64,000 nucleotides of DNA from Terrisporobacter glycolicus ATCC 14880 = DSM 1288. Lineage in GTDB: Bacteria; Bacillota; Clostridia; Peptostreptococcales; Peptostreptococcaceae. The stretch is from NCBI RefSeq assembly GCF_036812735.1, contig NZ_CP117523.1:1922001-1986000 (forward strand), written 5' to 3'. This document shows positions 17,365 to 25,889 of this stretch, in pieces (within the stretch, counting starts at the first letter, position 1; each line of letters opens with the position of its first letter). The translations under genes were made by a program, and so were the position numbers. The notes under the pieces were generated by a model. The model saw only the letters and a list, made by a program, of their open reading frames with translations, searched no databases and was not told the DNA's origin.

Positions 17365-18000
17365 ATGAGTAATTTGGATTTTATTTACAAAAGAAAAAGT
17401 GTAAGAAAGTTTAAAGATGAAATGGTTCCAAAAGAAGCCATTGATAAAATTTTGAAAGCAGCAACATTTGCACCTTCAGCTAGGAATCGTCAAAACTGGC
17501 ACTTTGTAGTTATTAGAGATAAGAATAAAATTAATGACCTTGCGCAGGATATTAGTAACAAAGCAGACGAATATATAAATAAACTAGATAATGAAGATAT
17601 GAAAAATGATTTAAAAAAAATGATTTCTTATTATACAATTTTTAAAAATGCACCAGTATTAATTTTAATTTATGGAAGTACATATGAAAATGATGCTTAT
17701 AATATGCAAAAGTATTTGGGCGAAGATGAAGAAAAACTACAGAAATTACTATTTCCAGCCGCTCCAATACAAAATATATCAGCAGCTATGGAAAATTTAT
17801 TACTTGCTGCCAGTAATATGGGGTATGGAACATGTTGGATGACTGGACCTATATTTGCTATTGATGTTATAGAAAATCATATTGATTTCAAAAAAGAAAG
17901 GTATGAATTAGTTGCAATGACACCACTTGGCGTACCAACAGAAGAAAAAATAATTCAACCGAGCAGAAAATCATTGGAGGAAGTAGTTACATATTTATAA
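17365..18000 (+). CDS. Nitroreductase-family flavoprotein
   Basis: The 211-residue protein has the FMN-binding N-terminus RKSVRKFKDEMVPKEAIDKI, APSARNRQNWHFVV (about residues 32-45) and the MGYGTCWMTGP loop near residue 152. Family members use FMN and NAD(P)H to reduce quinones, nitroaromatics or other electron acceptors. GGGAGG lies before ATG 17365. It follows fabG by 15 bases and precedes the unknown gene at 18030 by 29 bases, so the three are likely one transcript. Confidence 0.88.
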   Translation: MSNLDFIYKRKSVRKFKDEMVPKEAIDKILKAATFAPSARNRQNWHFVVIRDKNKINDLAQDISNKADEYINKLDNEDMKNDLKKMISYYTIFKNAPVLILIYGSTYENDAYNMQKYLGEDEEKLQKLLFPAAPIQNISAAMENLLLAASNMGYGTCWMTGPIFAIDVIENHIDFKKERYELVAMTPLGVPTEEKIIQPSRKSLEEVVTYL

Positions 18001-18029
18001 TTTGAATTTTACAACTAAGGAGAATAAAA

Positions 18030-18557
18030 ATGACAAATTTTATAAACAAAGAAAAAATATTTGCCAATGCTACTAAGCTAGCGGAGATTTTATTAGTAAG
18101 TGAAAATTATTCTGATTTTCATGAAAAATTAAAAAGAAGCGATATTCAGTATAATGAAAACAAAACTTATGAAGTGGCACCAAGTGGATTTATTGATTTT
18201 AACCATCATTTATATGAGGATATTAATCATATGAACTCTATTAGCACAGGATTATATTTAGAAAAAACTTTTATAACTTTTAATATATTTATATGGACAT
18301 CTAGAGGAGAAGGTTTTGCTATATTTAAGCATATACTCCGTGGTGAAGAAATTAATAAATTGAAAAATATTAATGATGTTAAGGAGTATTTATTTACTCA
18401 CTTAAATGAATTGGAAGAAGGTATAATGAAGACTTATAACAAGGATATGGAGAAGTCTTTAGAGGACTTTGGAAGTGGCATTGAGGCTAAGAGGTTGCCT
18501 CTGCCTAGTATCTTAGGATGTATGAGTATAGAAAATAATTTGCAAGATTTTAGATAA
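18030..18557 (+). CDS. Conserved hypothetical protein, 175 residues
   Basis: I do not recognise this protein. It is predicted soluble, with an alternating alpha/beta pattern. The middle contains YEVAPSGFIDFNHHLYEDIN and the aromatic strand TFITFNIFIWTSRGEGFAIF. The C-terminus is a helix, then KRLPLPSILGCMS. AAGGAG precedes ATG 18030. It is the last gene of the fabG-nitroreductase run and is closed by a strong terminator. Confidence 0.72.
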   Translation: MTNFINKEKIFANATKLAEILLVSENYSDFHEKLKRSDIQYNENKTYEVAPSGFIDFNHHLYEDINHMNSISTGLYLEKTFITFNIFIWTSRGEGFAIFKHILRGEEINKLKNINDVKEYLFTHLNELEEGIMKTYNKDMEKSLEDFGSGIEAKRLPLPSILGCMSIENNLQDFR

Positions 18558-18566
18558 ATATTTATA

Positions 18567-18599
18567 AAAATAGCCAAGAATTTTCTTGGCTATTTTTTT
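18567..18599 (+). terminator. Intrinsic terminator
   Basis: AAAATAGCCAAGAA pairs with TTCTTGGCTATTTT and is followed by T residues. Confidence 0.9.
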
Positions 18600-18724
18600 A
18601 TTTTTAAATGTATCAACTTTATTAAAGCAAGAAATGATTTATAAAAATAGTAAATAAAGATGCTCGAAACATAGAAAAATACAATAACATATCCTTCTAT
18701 TTCAAATTGTATAAAAAATTACAA

Positions 18725-18733
18725 TGTTATAAT
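18725..18733 (+). promoter_or_regulatory. Extended -10 promoter for the 18.8-kb genes
   Basis: TGTTATAAT has the TG motif directly before a consensus TATAAT. No good -35 box is seen. Confidence 0.45.
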
Positions 18734-18774
18734 ACTAGTGAAATTTACAAAATAGACAAAAGGAGGAGTAAACA

Positions 18775-19122
18775 ATGGCATATAGATTTTTACCTGCCTT
18801 CAAGGATGAATTTGAAATTATAAAGCATGCTTATCAAGTTAGAGGTGTAGTTGAAGATAAAAATGTATTTATACAAATATGGAATACAAAGAAGTATGTC
18901 ATACCTATGATGGCTACAGAAGTTAGAAAAGGTATGAGAATATCTATGGCTATGGAAACTAGAGCATTTGGAAAGTATAAAAGTCGTACTTATTATAGGC
19001 AGTTAGAAATAAAAAAAGATGAAGTGATAGTATCTATTTTTTATATTACTGTTGTAATTTCTATTACGATTATTTTTTCTATGGCGGGTTTTACAAATTT
19101 AGGGTTCAAATTTTTAGCATAA
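18775..19122 (+). CDS. Unknown protein with beta-rich N-domain and C-terminal membrane segment
   Basis: The 115-residue product starts with a strand-rich region (HAYQVRGVVEDKNVFIQIW, about residues 22-40) reminiscent of a small beta barrel. It ends with one hydrophobic span (IVSIFYITVVISITIIFSMA, about 82-101). The ribosome site AAAGGAGGAG is very strong. No family is recognised. The C-terminal span without a signal peptide suggests tail anchoring with the N-domain in the cytoplasm. It lies 22 bases before the broken DUF169 gene. Confidence 0.6.
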   Translation: MAYRFLPAFKDEFEIIKHAYQVRGVVEDKNVFIQIWNTKKYVIPMMATEVRKGMRISMAMETRAFGKYKSRTYYRQLEIKKDEVIVSIFYITVVISITIIFSMAGFTNLGFKFLA

Positions 19123-19144
19123 ATATAAAAAGGGGGGCAGGAAT

Positions 19145-19968
19145 ATGCCATTCAAACATAAGTCGATATCATATGGTCTTCCTCAAGACAAATATAACAA
19201 TGATTTAATAAGAGAGTACTGTGAGGACCTAAATTGTATTCTTGATTTAGAAAGAAAGCTAGTAGCAGTTAAGTTATTTTTTGATGAAGAGGAATACAAT
19301 CAGTTACAATTGATAGAACCAAAAAACAAATTATCATATTGTTGTTTAGTTGAAAAGGCTACAAGAGGAAGATACTTTAAGGCTAGATTAAATCATATGA
19401 ATTGTGATGGAGGAACAACAGCCTTAGGATTAGAAGGCTCTAATACAAGAATAGAGTCGGGGAAGGAGTATTTTTCTTATAACTTGTATTCAACAGTAGC
19501 AACAGCTAGAAGAGTACGAGAAGGTGTTGCAGGCTTATATAGAACAGAGGTAAAGCTTTTGGAGTAGCAGTAGGACCGCTTGAAGATTTTACTATAACTC
19601 CTGATATTGTAATATTTATAATAAATCCTTATCAATCAATGAGAATTCAACAAGGATATGTTTACCATACAGGAGAGAGAATAAAACCTACATTGTCATC
19701 TATGCAAGGAATATGCTCAGAGGTAACAGTAGAGCCATATTTAGAAGGAAGGATGAATATATCAACTCTATGTCCAAGTACAAGGTTCTTAGCAAAATGG
19801 AAGATGGAAGAAATGGCTATAGGAATTCCTTTCGAAAGATTTACGTCAATGGTAGAGGGTGTATTAGCTACTATTAATACTACTGATAGTATAAAAGATA
19901 AAAAGAAAATTGCTGAGAGATTTAAAGAAAAGAATAAAGACTGTAATTTTATAACATATGATAAATAA
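19145..19968 (+). pseudogene. DUF169-family gene interrupted by a frameshift
   Basis: The first reading frame (19145-19567) begins normally with AAAAAGGGGGG upstream and shows DUF169 features: LVAVKLFFDEEEYN, KLSYCCLVEKATRGRYFKA and NCDGGTTALGL. It ends in TEVKLLE and a stop. The family sequence continues one frame back (-1) from GCTTTTGG around 19555: AFGVAVGPLEDF, then DIVIFIINPYQSMRI through to the stop at 19968. Joined, about 274 residues match the family's usual length. Loss of one T in the CTTTTGG run would explain it. It may be a pseudogene, an assembly error in a homopolymer, or less likely programmed slippage. Confidence 0.8.
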
Positions 19969-19976
19969 TAAAATTA

Positions 19977-20011
19977 AGAGATGAATTTAAATATAGTTCA
20001 TCTCTTTTTTG
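19977..20011 (+). terminator. Intrinsic terminator after the DUF169 gene
   Basis: AAGAGATGAA pairs with TTCATCTCTT and is followed by T residues. Confidence 0.85.
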
Positions 20012-20202
20012 CTTACTATGAGATTATGTTGCTATTGAAACTATGGAAAACTTCTGGAATAAATTATTATGAATATATTTGAAAAGGAGTAAAAAGTAAA
20101 TATAGATGAAATTTTGTGTGATTAAGTTACAGAAAAAAATATTAAGTAATAATACAATGTAAACATTAAGTAAGAAAATTATAAATTGTAGGAGGTAAGA
20201 AA

Positions 20203-20298
20203 ATGGGATTTTTATCAGTGTTATTTGGAAATAAAAATGCATTTAAGAAGATATATAACTTGGGTGGAATTGGTAATTACAAAGGAAAACTGAAATAA
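20203..20298 (+). CDS. 31-residue cationic mini-ORF
   Basis: A very strong GGAGG (20191-20195) precedes ATG 20203. The peptide opens with a short hydrophobic stretch, MGFLSVLFGNK, then a lysine- and glycine-rich tail ending GNYKGKLK, with a clear positive charge. Its stop overlaps the start of the next mini-ORF (TAATG), the usual sign of coupled translation. I know no family. A secreted signal, a bacteriocin-like peptide, a leader peptide and a small membrane toxin are all open. Confidence 0.5.
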   Translation: MGFLSVLFGNKNAFKKIYNLGGIGNYKGKLK

Positions 20299-20402
20299 TG
20301 AATAATATAAATACTGATTTATATACAGGGATATTATTAATATTTAATACTATGGTTGTACTATTTATAGTCAACAGCCCATTAGAAAAAGAGTATAAAT
20401 AA
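20298..20402 (+). CDS. 34-residue membrane mini-ORF coupled to the previous one
   Basis: ATG 20298 shares its A with the stop of the preceding mini-ORF. The peptide has one hydrophobic span, GILLIFNTMVVLFIVN (about residues 11-26), and a charged tail LEKEYK. It has no ribosome site of its own, so it depends on coupling. The last codons lie inside the stem of the terminator that follows, so the pair forms a compact self-contained transcript. Function unknown. Confidence 0.45.
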   Translation: MNNINTDLYTGILLIFNTMVVLFIVNSPLEKEYK

Positions 20403-20440
20403 ATTGTTATTTTCAACCATTTATACTCCTTTTATTTTTA
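20391..20440. terminator. Strong terminator overlapping the mini-ORF stop
   Basis: GAGTATAAAT (20391-20400) is repeated in exact reverse complement as ATTTATACTC across an 18-base loop, followed by CTTTTATTTTT. It may also serve the minus-strand gene that ends at 20458. Confidence 0.8.
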
Positions 20441-20457
20441 AGTGAGTCATATATTTT

Positions 20458-20838
20458 TTAGAATAAAAACTCTACCATAGAAGACACTCCGTATTCTTTA
20501 CAAATAGATTTTATTCCTTCAGAAATTTCGTCTCTAGAATAATCATTTGATTCTAAATAATCATCACCAAAATCATTAAGATACAAATAAAATGACATTG
20601 CCATTTCAAACTGTTTCATATCAGAGGTATTTATTTCATCAAATAACATATCTTCAGCATCATTTATCTTCCCTTGATTTACAAGTTCTAATAACCTTAC
20701 ATATAAATAATCTATTCGGGAATAGTCGTCATTTTCTGGTAGTTCGTATTCTATTTCACTTTTACTAAGCACAATATGAGCAATTGACTTAACTAAATCT
20801 TTTACCATTCTTAAAATATAATCCTTTTCTAGTTCCAT
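20458..20838 (-). CDS. DUF6483-family protein
   Basis: The 126-residue helical, acidic protein begins MELEKDYILRMVKDLVKSIA and has a TPR-like middle (LLELVNQGKINDAEDMLFDE). I use the ATG at 20838 because AGGAG would overlap the GTG three codons upstream. The family is common in clostridia and has no known function. It is convergent with the mini-ORF pair. Confidence 0.78.
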   Translation of the reverse strand: MELEKDYILRMVKDLVKSIAHIVLSKSEIEYELPENDDYSRIDYLYVRLLELVNQGKINDAEDMLFDEINTSDMKQFEMAMSFYLYLNDFGDDYLESNDYSRDEISEGIKSICKEYGVSSMVEFLF

Positions 20839-21026
20839 ATATTTCACTCCTATTTTTATATATAAATATTATTATTACTTTAAATAAAATTGTATCATAA
20901 TAATAAAATTCATTCTATTTTATAAAATATTATACTCCTTTAAGAAAAATTATTAAAGTAAATCTTTGAATACTATCTGTTTATAGTGAAAAAAATATAA
21001 GTAAATAAGTTTTTAAGGAGATAATT

Positions 21027-21986
21027 ATGATAATTAGATTAGGGTATGTGGCAATTGCATTAAACCTGAAAAATATTACATCTTCAAGCACAGTGACCTT
21101 CGCCAACTACAATAAATTGAAAAGTGAAGATGAAAAACTTAGAAAACTAAAAAGAGTTACATTTTCTAATATAGAAGATTTGGAGACTATATTAAAATAC
21201 AATATTGAAAACAATATACATTTTTATAGACTAACTTCGAAATTAATACCTTTATCTACTCATCCAGAAGTGGCTTGGAATTATGAAAAGTATTTTAGCA
21301 AAGAATTAAAGGCAGTAGGAAACCTAATTAAATCATCAAACATGAGATTGGATGCTCACCCAGATCAATTTAATGTGATAAACAGTGTCAAAGATAATGT
21401 AGTAGAAGATACTCTAAGAAATCTTAATCACGCAGTGGATTTATTTGACCTTATGAAGTATGATGATGGGAAATTAGTAATTCATATAGGAAGCTCAGCT
21501 GGAGGAAAAGATGAGAGTATACATAGATTTATCTCAAACTATAAAACTTTTCCGAAAAGAATAAGAGAACGTTTAATTTTAGAAAATGATGATAAAGTAT
21601 TTACTGTCAAAGATGTGCTTGAAATTTGTGAGGTAATTAAAGTACCTATGGTGGTAGATGTACATCATCACAATTGTAAAAATAATGGAGAAAAATTGAA
21701 AGATTTACTTCCTCGTATATTTTCCACATGGAATAGTGAAAGTCTACCACCTAAAATTCATTTTTCTACGCCAAAAGAAGGAGAAATAGATAGAAAACAT
21801 GCTGATTATATAGATGTTAATGATTTTTGCAGATTTTTAGATTTAGTAAAAGTAAATGTAGATAGAGATTTTGATGTTATGATAGAAGCTAAAAAGAAAG
21901 ATCAAGCGCTATTTAAATTAATGAATGATTTAAGAAAAATTAATTACAAATGTAAGTTTATAGATAATAGCACAATAGAAATATAA
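21027..21986 (+). CDS. uvsE: UV damage endonuclease UvsE/UvdE
   Basis: It nicks DNA 5' of UV photoproducts to start an alternative excision repair. The 319-residue TIM-barrel protein shows the family blocks: RLGYVAIAL at the N-terminus, the metal ligands in DAHPDQFNVIN, IHIGSSAGGKDESI, RLILENDD, DVHHHNC and MIEAKKKDQA. AAGGAG precedes ATG 21027. It is monocistronic and followed by a hairpin. Confidence 0.93.
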   Translation: MIIRLGYVAIALNLKNITSSSTVTFANYNKLKSEDEKLRKLKRVTFSNIEDLETILKYNIENNIHFYRLTSKLIPLSTHPEVAWNYEKYFSKELKAVGNLIKSSNMRLDAHPDQFNVINSVKDNVVEDTLRNLNHAVDLFDLMKYDDGKLVIHIGSSAGGKDESIHRFISNYKTFPKRIRERLILENDDKVFTVKDVLEICEVIKVPMVVDVHHHNCKNNGEKLKDLLPRIFSTWNSESLPPKIHFSTPKEGEIDRKHADYIDVNDFCRFLDLVKVNVDRDFDVMIEAKKKDQALFKLMNDLRKINYKCKFIDNSTIEI

Positions 21987-22038
21987 TAATATTTCCTAGT
22001 AGGATATAATATAAATATATTATCAATAACAAAAACCG

Positions 22039-22087
22039 TAAAACACTACCTCTAAAGAAATTCATTATTTTTGTAGGCAGTGTTTTA
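22039..22087. terminator. Terminator-like hairpin after uvsE
   Basis: TAAAACACTACC pairs imperfectly with GGCAGTGTTTTA across a 25-base loop. Confidence 0.55.
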
Positions 22088-22107
22088 TATATTTTGTTTT
22101 GAAAGCT

Positions 22108-22136
22108 AAAATTCGCTCTGCTCATGGCGTCAACGA
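22108..22136 (-). repeat. Dispersed repeat copy B
   Basis: On the minus strand it reads CGTTGACGCCATGAGCAG followed by AGCGAATTTT, matching copy A at 2746-2774 with four mismatches in 29. It lies between uvsE and the DUF4363 gene, in a GC-richer block extending to about 22190 that contains further imperfect palindromes (GATATCC...GGATAA). Confidence 0.55.
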
Positions 22137-22251
22137 GATATCCTTGCTTTCGCTTCGGATAACTCCGTTACTTAAAACTCTTAGCTTAATTAGCTTATAG
22201 TGTTTAAATTAATTACCAATGAGGTAAAGTAGTTTTAAATATTATTTGTTT

Positions 22252-22632
22252 TTAAAAAATTCTATTAAGATTATAGCACTCGTCTTCCATTAGGTTTTCT
22301 AAAACCATTTTTACTTTTTCAATTTCTTGAAGACTTATCATTTTCTCTTCTAGACATATGCTTTGGTTTAGAACTTCAAGTGATGCAAATATTTCGTTAA
22401 AGTAACCATGATTTATTAGCTTATACCACACATTTTTTTCTTCTTCTAAATCCATTTTAGTATCTTTTAAAATATATGAAGCTTGATCCCATTTATCTTC
22501 TTTTATTTTTTCTTCTATTACATTGATTTGATCTATATAATTTGAAGAAAACTCATTGATTTTCTCGTGATTAAATAATCCTAATATGATGAACACTACT
22601 GTCCATGCAATTACAAAATAAGAGGATTTCAT
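22252..22632 (-). CDS. DUF4363-family membrane-anchored protein
   Basis: The 126-residue protein has one N-terminal membrane span (SSYFVIAWTVVFIILGLF), then a long helical domain with an alternating acidic pattern. I chose the ATG at 22632, preceded by GAGGTG. DUF4363 genes typically lie next to DUF421 genes, as here, where they follow in the same transcript. Function unknown; a partner of the YetF-like protein is the natural inference. Confidence 0.85.
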   Translation of the reverse strand: MKSSYFVIAWTVVFIILGLFNHEKINEFSSNYIDQINVIEEKIKEDKWDQASYILKDTKMDLEEEKNVWYKLINHGYFNEIFASLEVLNQSICLEEKMISLQEIEKVKMVLENLMEDECYNLNRIF

Positions 22633-22643
22633 AAAAATACACC

Positions 22644-23300
22644 TCACTCATATTTTTTTTGAATAAATATTTTGTCATATTCATCTAATACACAAATAAG
22701 AACATCTTTGACATCATTTATATGATTAGATTTGAGAATATTTAATAGCCATTCATCATCTTTACCAATTAGTTTTAAATTGTTTTTAAGTATTTGACCA
22801 TCCTGTATTAATGAGATGGGAAGATGGTTATACTCTCGATTTGGCGTAGTATTATAAGTTGTTGTTGGAACAACGCTTAAGTTACCGTCAGTTTCTAATA
22901 TGGCATACTGAACATATCTAATATTAAAATATCCCTGTACACGAAGTTGTTCTAATAGTTCATTAATGGTTATTTTTTCTTTTTTTAATGCATTATAATC
23001 TATTTTGCCTTTATTAATTAGTATGGAAGGTTTGCCTGATACTATTCTACCTATAAGTTTTGATTTAAGTCCTAAAATAGAAATTAATGTTTGCATAAAA
23101 ACTAAACCCGTTAAAGCAGCTATTCCATAAAGCATAGGAATATCATTATTTTCCATAGGTGTTGATGCTACCTCTGCTATTAATAAGGTTATAACTAAAT
23201 CAAAACAATTCATTTCGGCTATTTCACCTTTACCCATAATTCTTAGTGAAACTAAAACGGCAATATATAGTATTATACTTCTAATAAATACAACTAACAT
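22644..23300 (-). CDS. DUF421 (YetF-family) membrane protein
   Basis: The 218-residue protein has three N-terminal spans (residues about 1-85) with SLRIMGKGEIAEMNCFDLV, then the cytoplasmic DUF421 domain (IVSGKPSILINKGKID and LLEQLRVQGYFNI). YetF-like proteins are linked to the spore and vegetative membrane in Bacillus, with unknown biochemical role. ATG at 23300 follows GAAGGGAG. The DUF4363 gene starts just after its stop, so the pair is an operon. Confidence 0.88.
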   Translation of the reverse strand: MLVVFIRSIILYIAVLVSLRIMGKGEIAEMNCFDLVITLLIAEVASTPMENNDIPMLYGIAALTGLVFMQTLISILGLKSKLIGRIVSGKPSILINKGKIDYNALKKEKITINELLEQLRVQGYFNIRYVQYAILETDGNLSVVPTTTYNTTPNREYNHLPISLIQDGQILKNNLKLIGKDDEWLLNILKSNHINDVKDVLICVLDEYDKIFIQKKYE

Positions 23301-23407
23301 ATTTTCTCCCTTCTTCCACAATATAATAATTTATTATTTCTAAAATTAAATCCTTTATGTATAATTTAGGTAGATAGAATAAAAGTATGTATTAAAAGGG
23401 GGACAAA

Positions 23408-23869
23408 ATGATAGAAAGTATTAACATAAAAGAAACTGTTGAGGATGCAAAATATATATTTAATAACGGTTTTGCATGTTCAGAATCTGTTATTTATGCA
23501 ATTAGAAAAAATTTTAAACTAGATTTATCTGATGATGTAATTGCTATGTCATCTGGATTTCCTTGGGGTCTTGGAAGAGCATATTGTATTTGCGGAGCAC
23601 TGGCTGGGGGTACAATGTGTCTTGGGTATTTCTTTGGAAGAAGAGAACCGAATGATCCTAAAATAAATAAATGTTTTGATTTAACGAAAGAATTTAGTGA
23701 TGCTTTTGTTGAGTTTGCAGGATATCAATGTTGTGGAAAAATAACAGAAGGACTTGATAGAGAGAACAATGGACATAAAAATAAATGTACTGCTATAGTA
23801 GCAATGGCGACACAAAAAGTATGTGAAATTGTATGTAGAGAGCTGGAAATAAAAATTATAGTAAACTAA
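23408..23869 (+). CDS. C_GCAxxG_C_C-family redox-type protein
   Basis: The 153-residue protein carries the family's cysteine pattern: GFACSESVI (about residues 20-28), the core YCICGALAGGTMCLG (about 58-72), CFDLTKEF, and a CCGKI block near residue 118. The conserved cysteines suggest metal or redox chemistry; the family has no proven function. AAAGGGGG precedes ATG 23408. It stands alone. Confidence 0.85.
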   Translation: MIESINIKETVEDAKYIFNNGFACSESVIYAIRKNFKLDLSDDVIAMSSGFPWGLGRAYCICGALAGGTMCLGYFFGRREPNDPKINKCFDLTKEFSDAFVEFAGYQCCGKITEGLDRENNGHKNKCTAIVAMATQKVCEIVCRELEIKIIVN

Positions 23870-23960
23870 ATAAAGTAGTTTATCAAAGCAAGTATACTAA
23901 CTTTAGAATAAATTTACATAATGATTAAAATATAGTAAATTAGGTAAAAAATAATATTCG

Positions 23961-23990
23961 AGCACTAGGATACATATCCTGGTGCTTTTT
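23961..23990 (+). terminator. Intrinsic terminator
   Basis: AGCACTAGGAT pairs with ATCCTGGTGCT and is followed by five T. Confidence 0.88.
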
Positions 23991-24055
23991 ACTAGTATTT
24001 TTAAGAAAAATTATGATATAATTAAATTTGCATTACTTACTAAGGAGGAAGACAA

Positions 24056-25492
24056 ATGGGAAAAAGAAAACAAGTTCAAGTTCCTGTGGAAAAGATAGAA
24101 GAGCAAAATAGATTTATTGAAGCAATTGCAGAAAAAAATAATAGATATTTTGCTATAAATAAAAGAAAACCAAAATATATGATACAAACTTTTGGATGCC
24201 AAATGAATGAGCACGACTCAGAAAATTTAGCAGGAATGCTAGAGGCTATGGGTTATGAATCAACTTTAATGACAGATGATTGTGATTTAATAATATACAA
24301 CACCTGTGCAGTAAGAGAAAACGCAGAACTTAAAGTTTATGGTAACTTAGGTCACTTAAAATTAACTAAAAGAAAAAATCCAGATTTGAAAATTGCTGTA
24401 TGTGGATGTATGATGCAACAACCTCATGTTGTGAAAGAAATAAAATCTAAATATAAGCATGTGGATTTAGTGTTTGGTACACATAACTTATATAAATTCC
24501 CTGAATTATTAACTCAGACTATGGATAGTCAAACTACACTAGTAGATGTTTGGGATGTAGATGGAGAAGTTGTAGAAGGACTTAGGAGTAGTAGAAAATT
24601 CGAACTTAAGGCCTTTGTTAATATAATGTATGGATGTAATAATTTTTGTACTTATTGTATAGTGCCATATACTAGAGGAAGAGAAAGATCTAGAACTCCA
24701 GAAGACATAATAAACGAAATAAAAGAATTGGCAGAAAATGGAACTAAGGAAATAACATTGCTTGGTCAAAATGTGGACTCTTATGGAAAAACATTAGAAA
24801 ATCCTATAACATTTGCTCAGTTGCTTAGAATGACAAATGAAATAGAAGGACTGGAAAGAATAAGATTTATGACTTCTCATCCAAAGGATATATCTGATGA
24901 AGTTATATATGCCATGAGAGATTGTGACAAAGTATGTGAATTCTTACATTTACCAGTACAATGTGGTAGTACAAGTCTTCTTAAGAAGATGAACAGACAC
25001 TACACTAAAGAAGACTATTTAAAAATAATAGAAAAAGCCAAAAGTGAAATACCAGGAATTGCTTTTTCTACTGACTTAATGATAGGATTTCCAGGAGAAA
25101 CGGAAGATGATTTATTAGATACTATAGATATTGTTGAAAAGGTTAAATACGACAATGCATTCACATTTATATATTCTAAAAGGGAAGGTACTCCAGCAGC
25201 TAAAATGGAAGATCAAATTCCAGAAGATGTAAAACATGAAAGATTTAATAGAGTTTTAGCTAAAGTAAATGAAATACTAGCAGGACTTAACAAAGAATAT
25301 GTAGGTAAAACAGTGGAAGTTTTAATAGAAGGAAAAAGTAAAACTGATGATAGTAAATTTACAGGAAGAACTAGACAAAATAAACTAGTAAACTTCACAG
25401 TTAAAAATCCAGAAGAAAACTTAGTTGGAAAATTAATGGACGTTAAAATAAGTTCAGCGACAACATTCTCATTAGTTGGGGAAGAGGTTTAG
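24056..25492 (+). CDS. miaB: tRNA-2-methylthio-N6-dimethylallyladenosine synthase
   Basis: This radical-SAM enzyme adds a methylthio group to i6A37 of tRNA, acting after MiaA (encoded at 33377). The N-terminal MTTase domain carries three cluster cysteines in [21 protein letters not shown] and CGCMMQQPH. The radical-SAM motif is CNNFCTYC, followed by [12 protein letters not shown], and a C-terminal TRAM domain ends the protein. The length of 478 residues includes a usual clostridial N-terminal extension. AAGGAGG precedes ATG 24056. Confidence 0.97.
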   Translation: MGKRKQVQVPVEKIEEQNRFIEAIAEKNNRYFAINKRKPKYMIQTFGCQMNEHDSENLAGMLEAMGYESTLMTDDCDLIIYNTCAVRENAELKVYGNLGHLKLTKRKNPDLKIAVCGCMMQQPHVVKEIKSKYKHVDLVFGTHNLYKFPELLTQTMDSQTTLVDVWDVDGEVVEGLRSSRKFELKAFVNIMYGCNNFCTYCIVPYTRGRERSRTPEDIINEIKELAENGTKEITLLGQNVDSYGKTLENPITFAQLLRMTNEIEGLERIRFMTSHPKDISDEVIYAMRDCDKVCEFLHLPVQCGSTSLLKKMNRHYTKEDYLKIIEKAKSEIPGIAFSTDLMIGFPGETEDDLLDTIDIVEKVKYDNAFTFIYSKREGTPAAKMEDQIPEDVKHERFNRVLAKVNEILAGLNKEYVGKTVEVLIEGKSKTDDSKFTGRTRQNKLVNFTVKNPEENLVGKLMDVKISSATTFSLVGEEV

Positions 25493-25495
25493 TAT

Positions 25496-25531
25496 AAAAA
25501 GGTGCAAAATTATTAAATTTTGCGCCTTTTT
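25496..25531 (+). terminator. Intrinsic terminator of miaB
   Basis: AAAAAGGTGCAAAAT pairs with ATTTTGCGCCTTTTT. Confidence 0.9.
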
Positions 25532-25620
25532 ATTTGTATCTATTAAGTTTCTTTAATTATAACTTTTTATACTAATGTTAATAAACAGTAAAGAAAATTT
25601 TAAAGAGGCTACGCCTTTAG

Positions 25621-25864
25621 TTAGATAATTTATATTTAAATGTTATATTTTTAAGAGATTTAGATGATATTCAAGCTACAAATGTTTGTTTACTTGATTC
25701 AGGTGATAAAAATATTATTTATAGAAAAAGTTGTGATGAAATTAAATATTCATTTAGTTATCCTTTAAGAGCTAGACTAAAAAGATTATATATGTGTTCT
25801 AATAGGATCTGAAACTAAAGTACGATGGTTAGATAGTTTATGTTTATATCAAAGCATAAAATAA
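25621..25864 (+). pseudogene. Remnant of an unidentified gene
   Basis: The stretch between miaB and the Nudix gene keeps coding character without a start. One frame reads LDNLYLNVIFLRDLDDIQAT through ARLKRLYMCSNRI and a stop at 25810-25812. A second frame continues naturally with IGSETKVRWLDSLCLYQSIK to a stop at 25862. The combination of no start, no ribosome site and a frameshift argues for a decayed gene of at least 80 codons. I cannot name the family. Confidence 0.4.
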
Positions 25865-25889
25865 GTCCCATAATATTTATGAGACTTTA
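25863..25889 (-). terminator. Terminator of the Nudix gene
   Basis: On the minus strand AAGTCTCATA pairs with TATGGGACTT and is followed by ATTTTAT. It overlaps the last bases of the gene. Confidence 0.6.

Noticed and set aside
19550-19565. Programmed -1 frameshift in the DUF169 gene
   Set aside because: No classical X XXY YYZ heptamer and no obvious downstream pseudoknot were seen; one lost T is the simpler explanation.
20107-20163. 18-residue ORF before the mini-ORF pair
   Set aside because: The AAGGAG is too far from the ATG and the peptide has no supporting feature.
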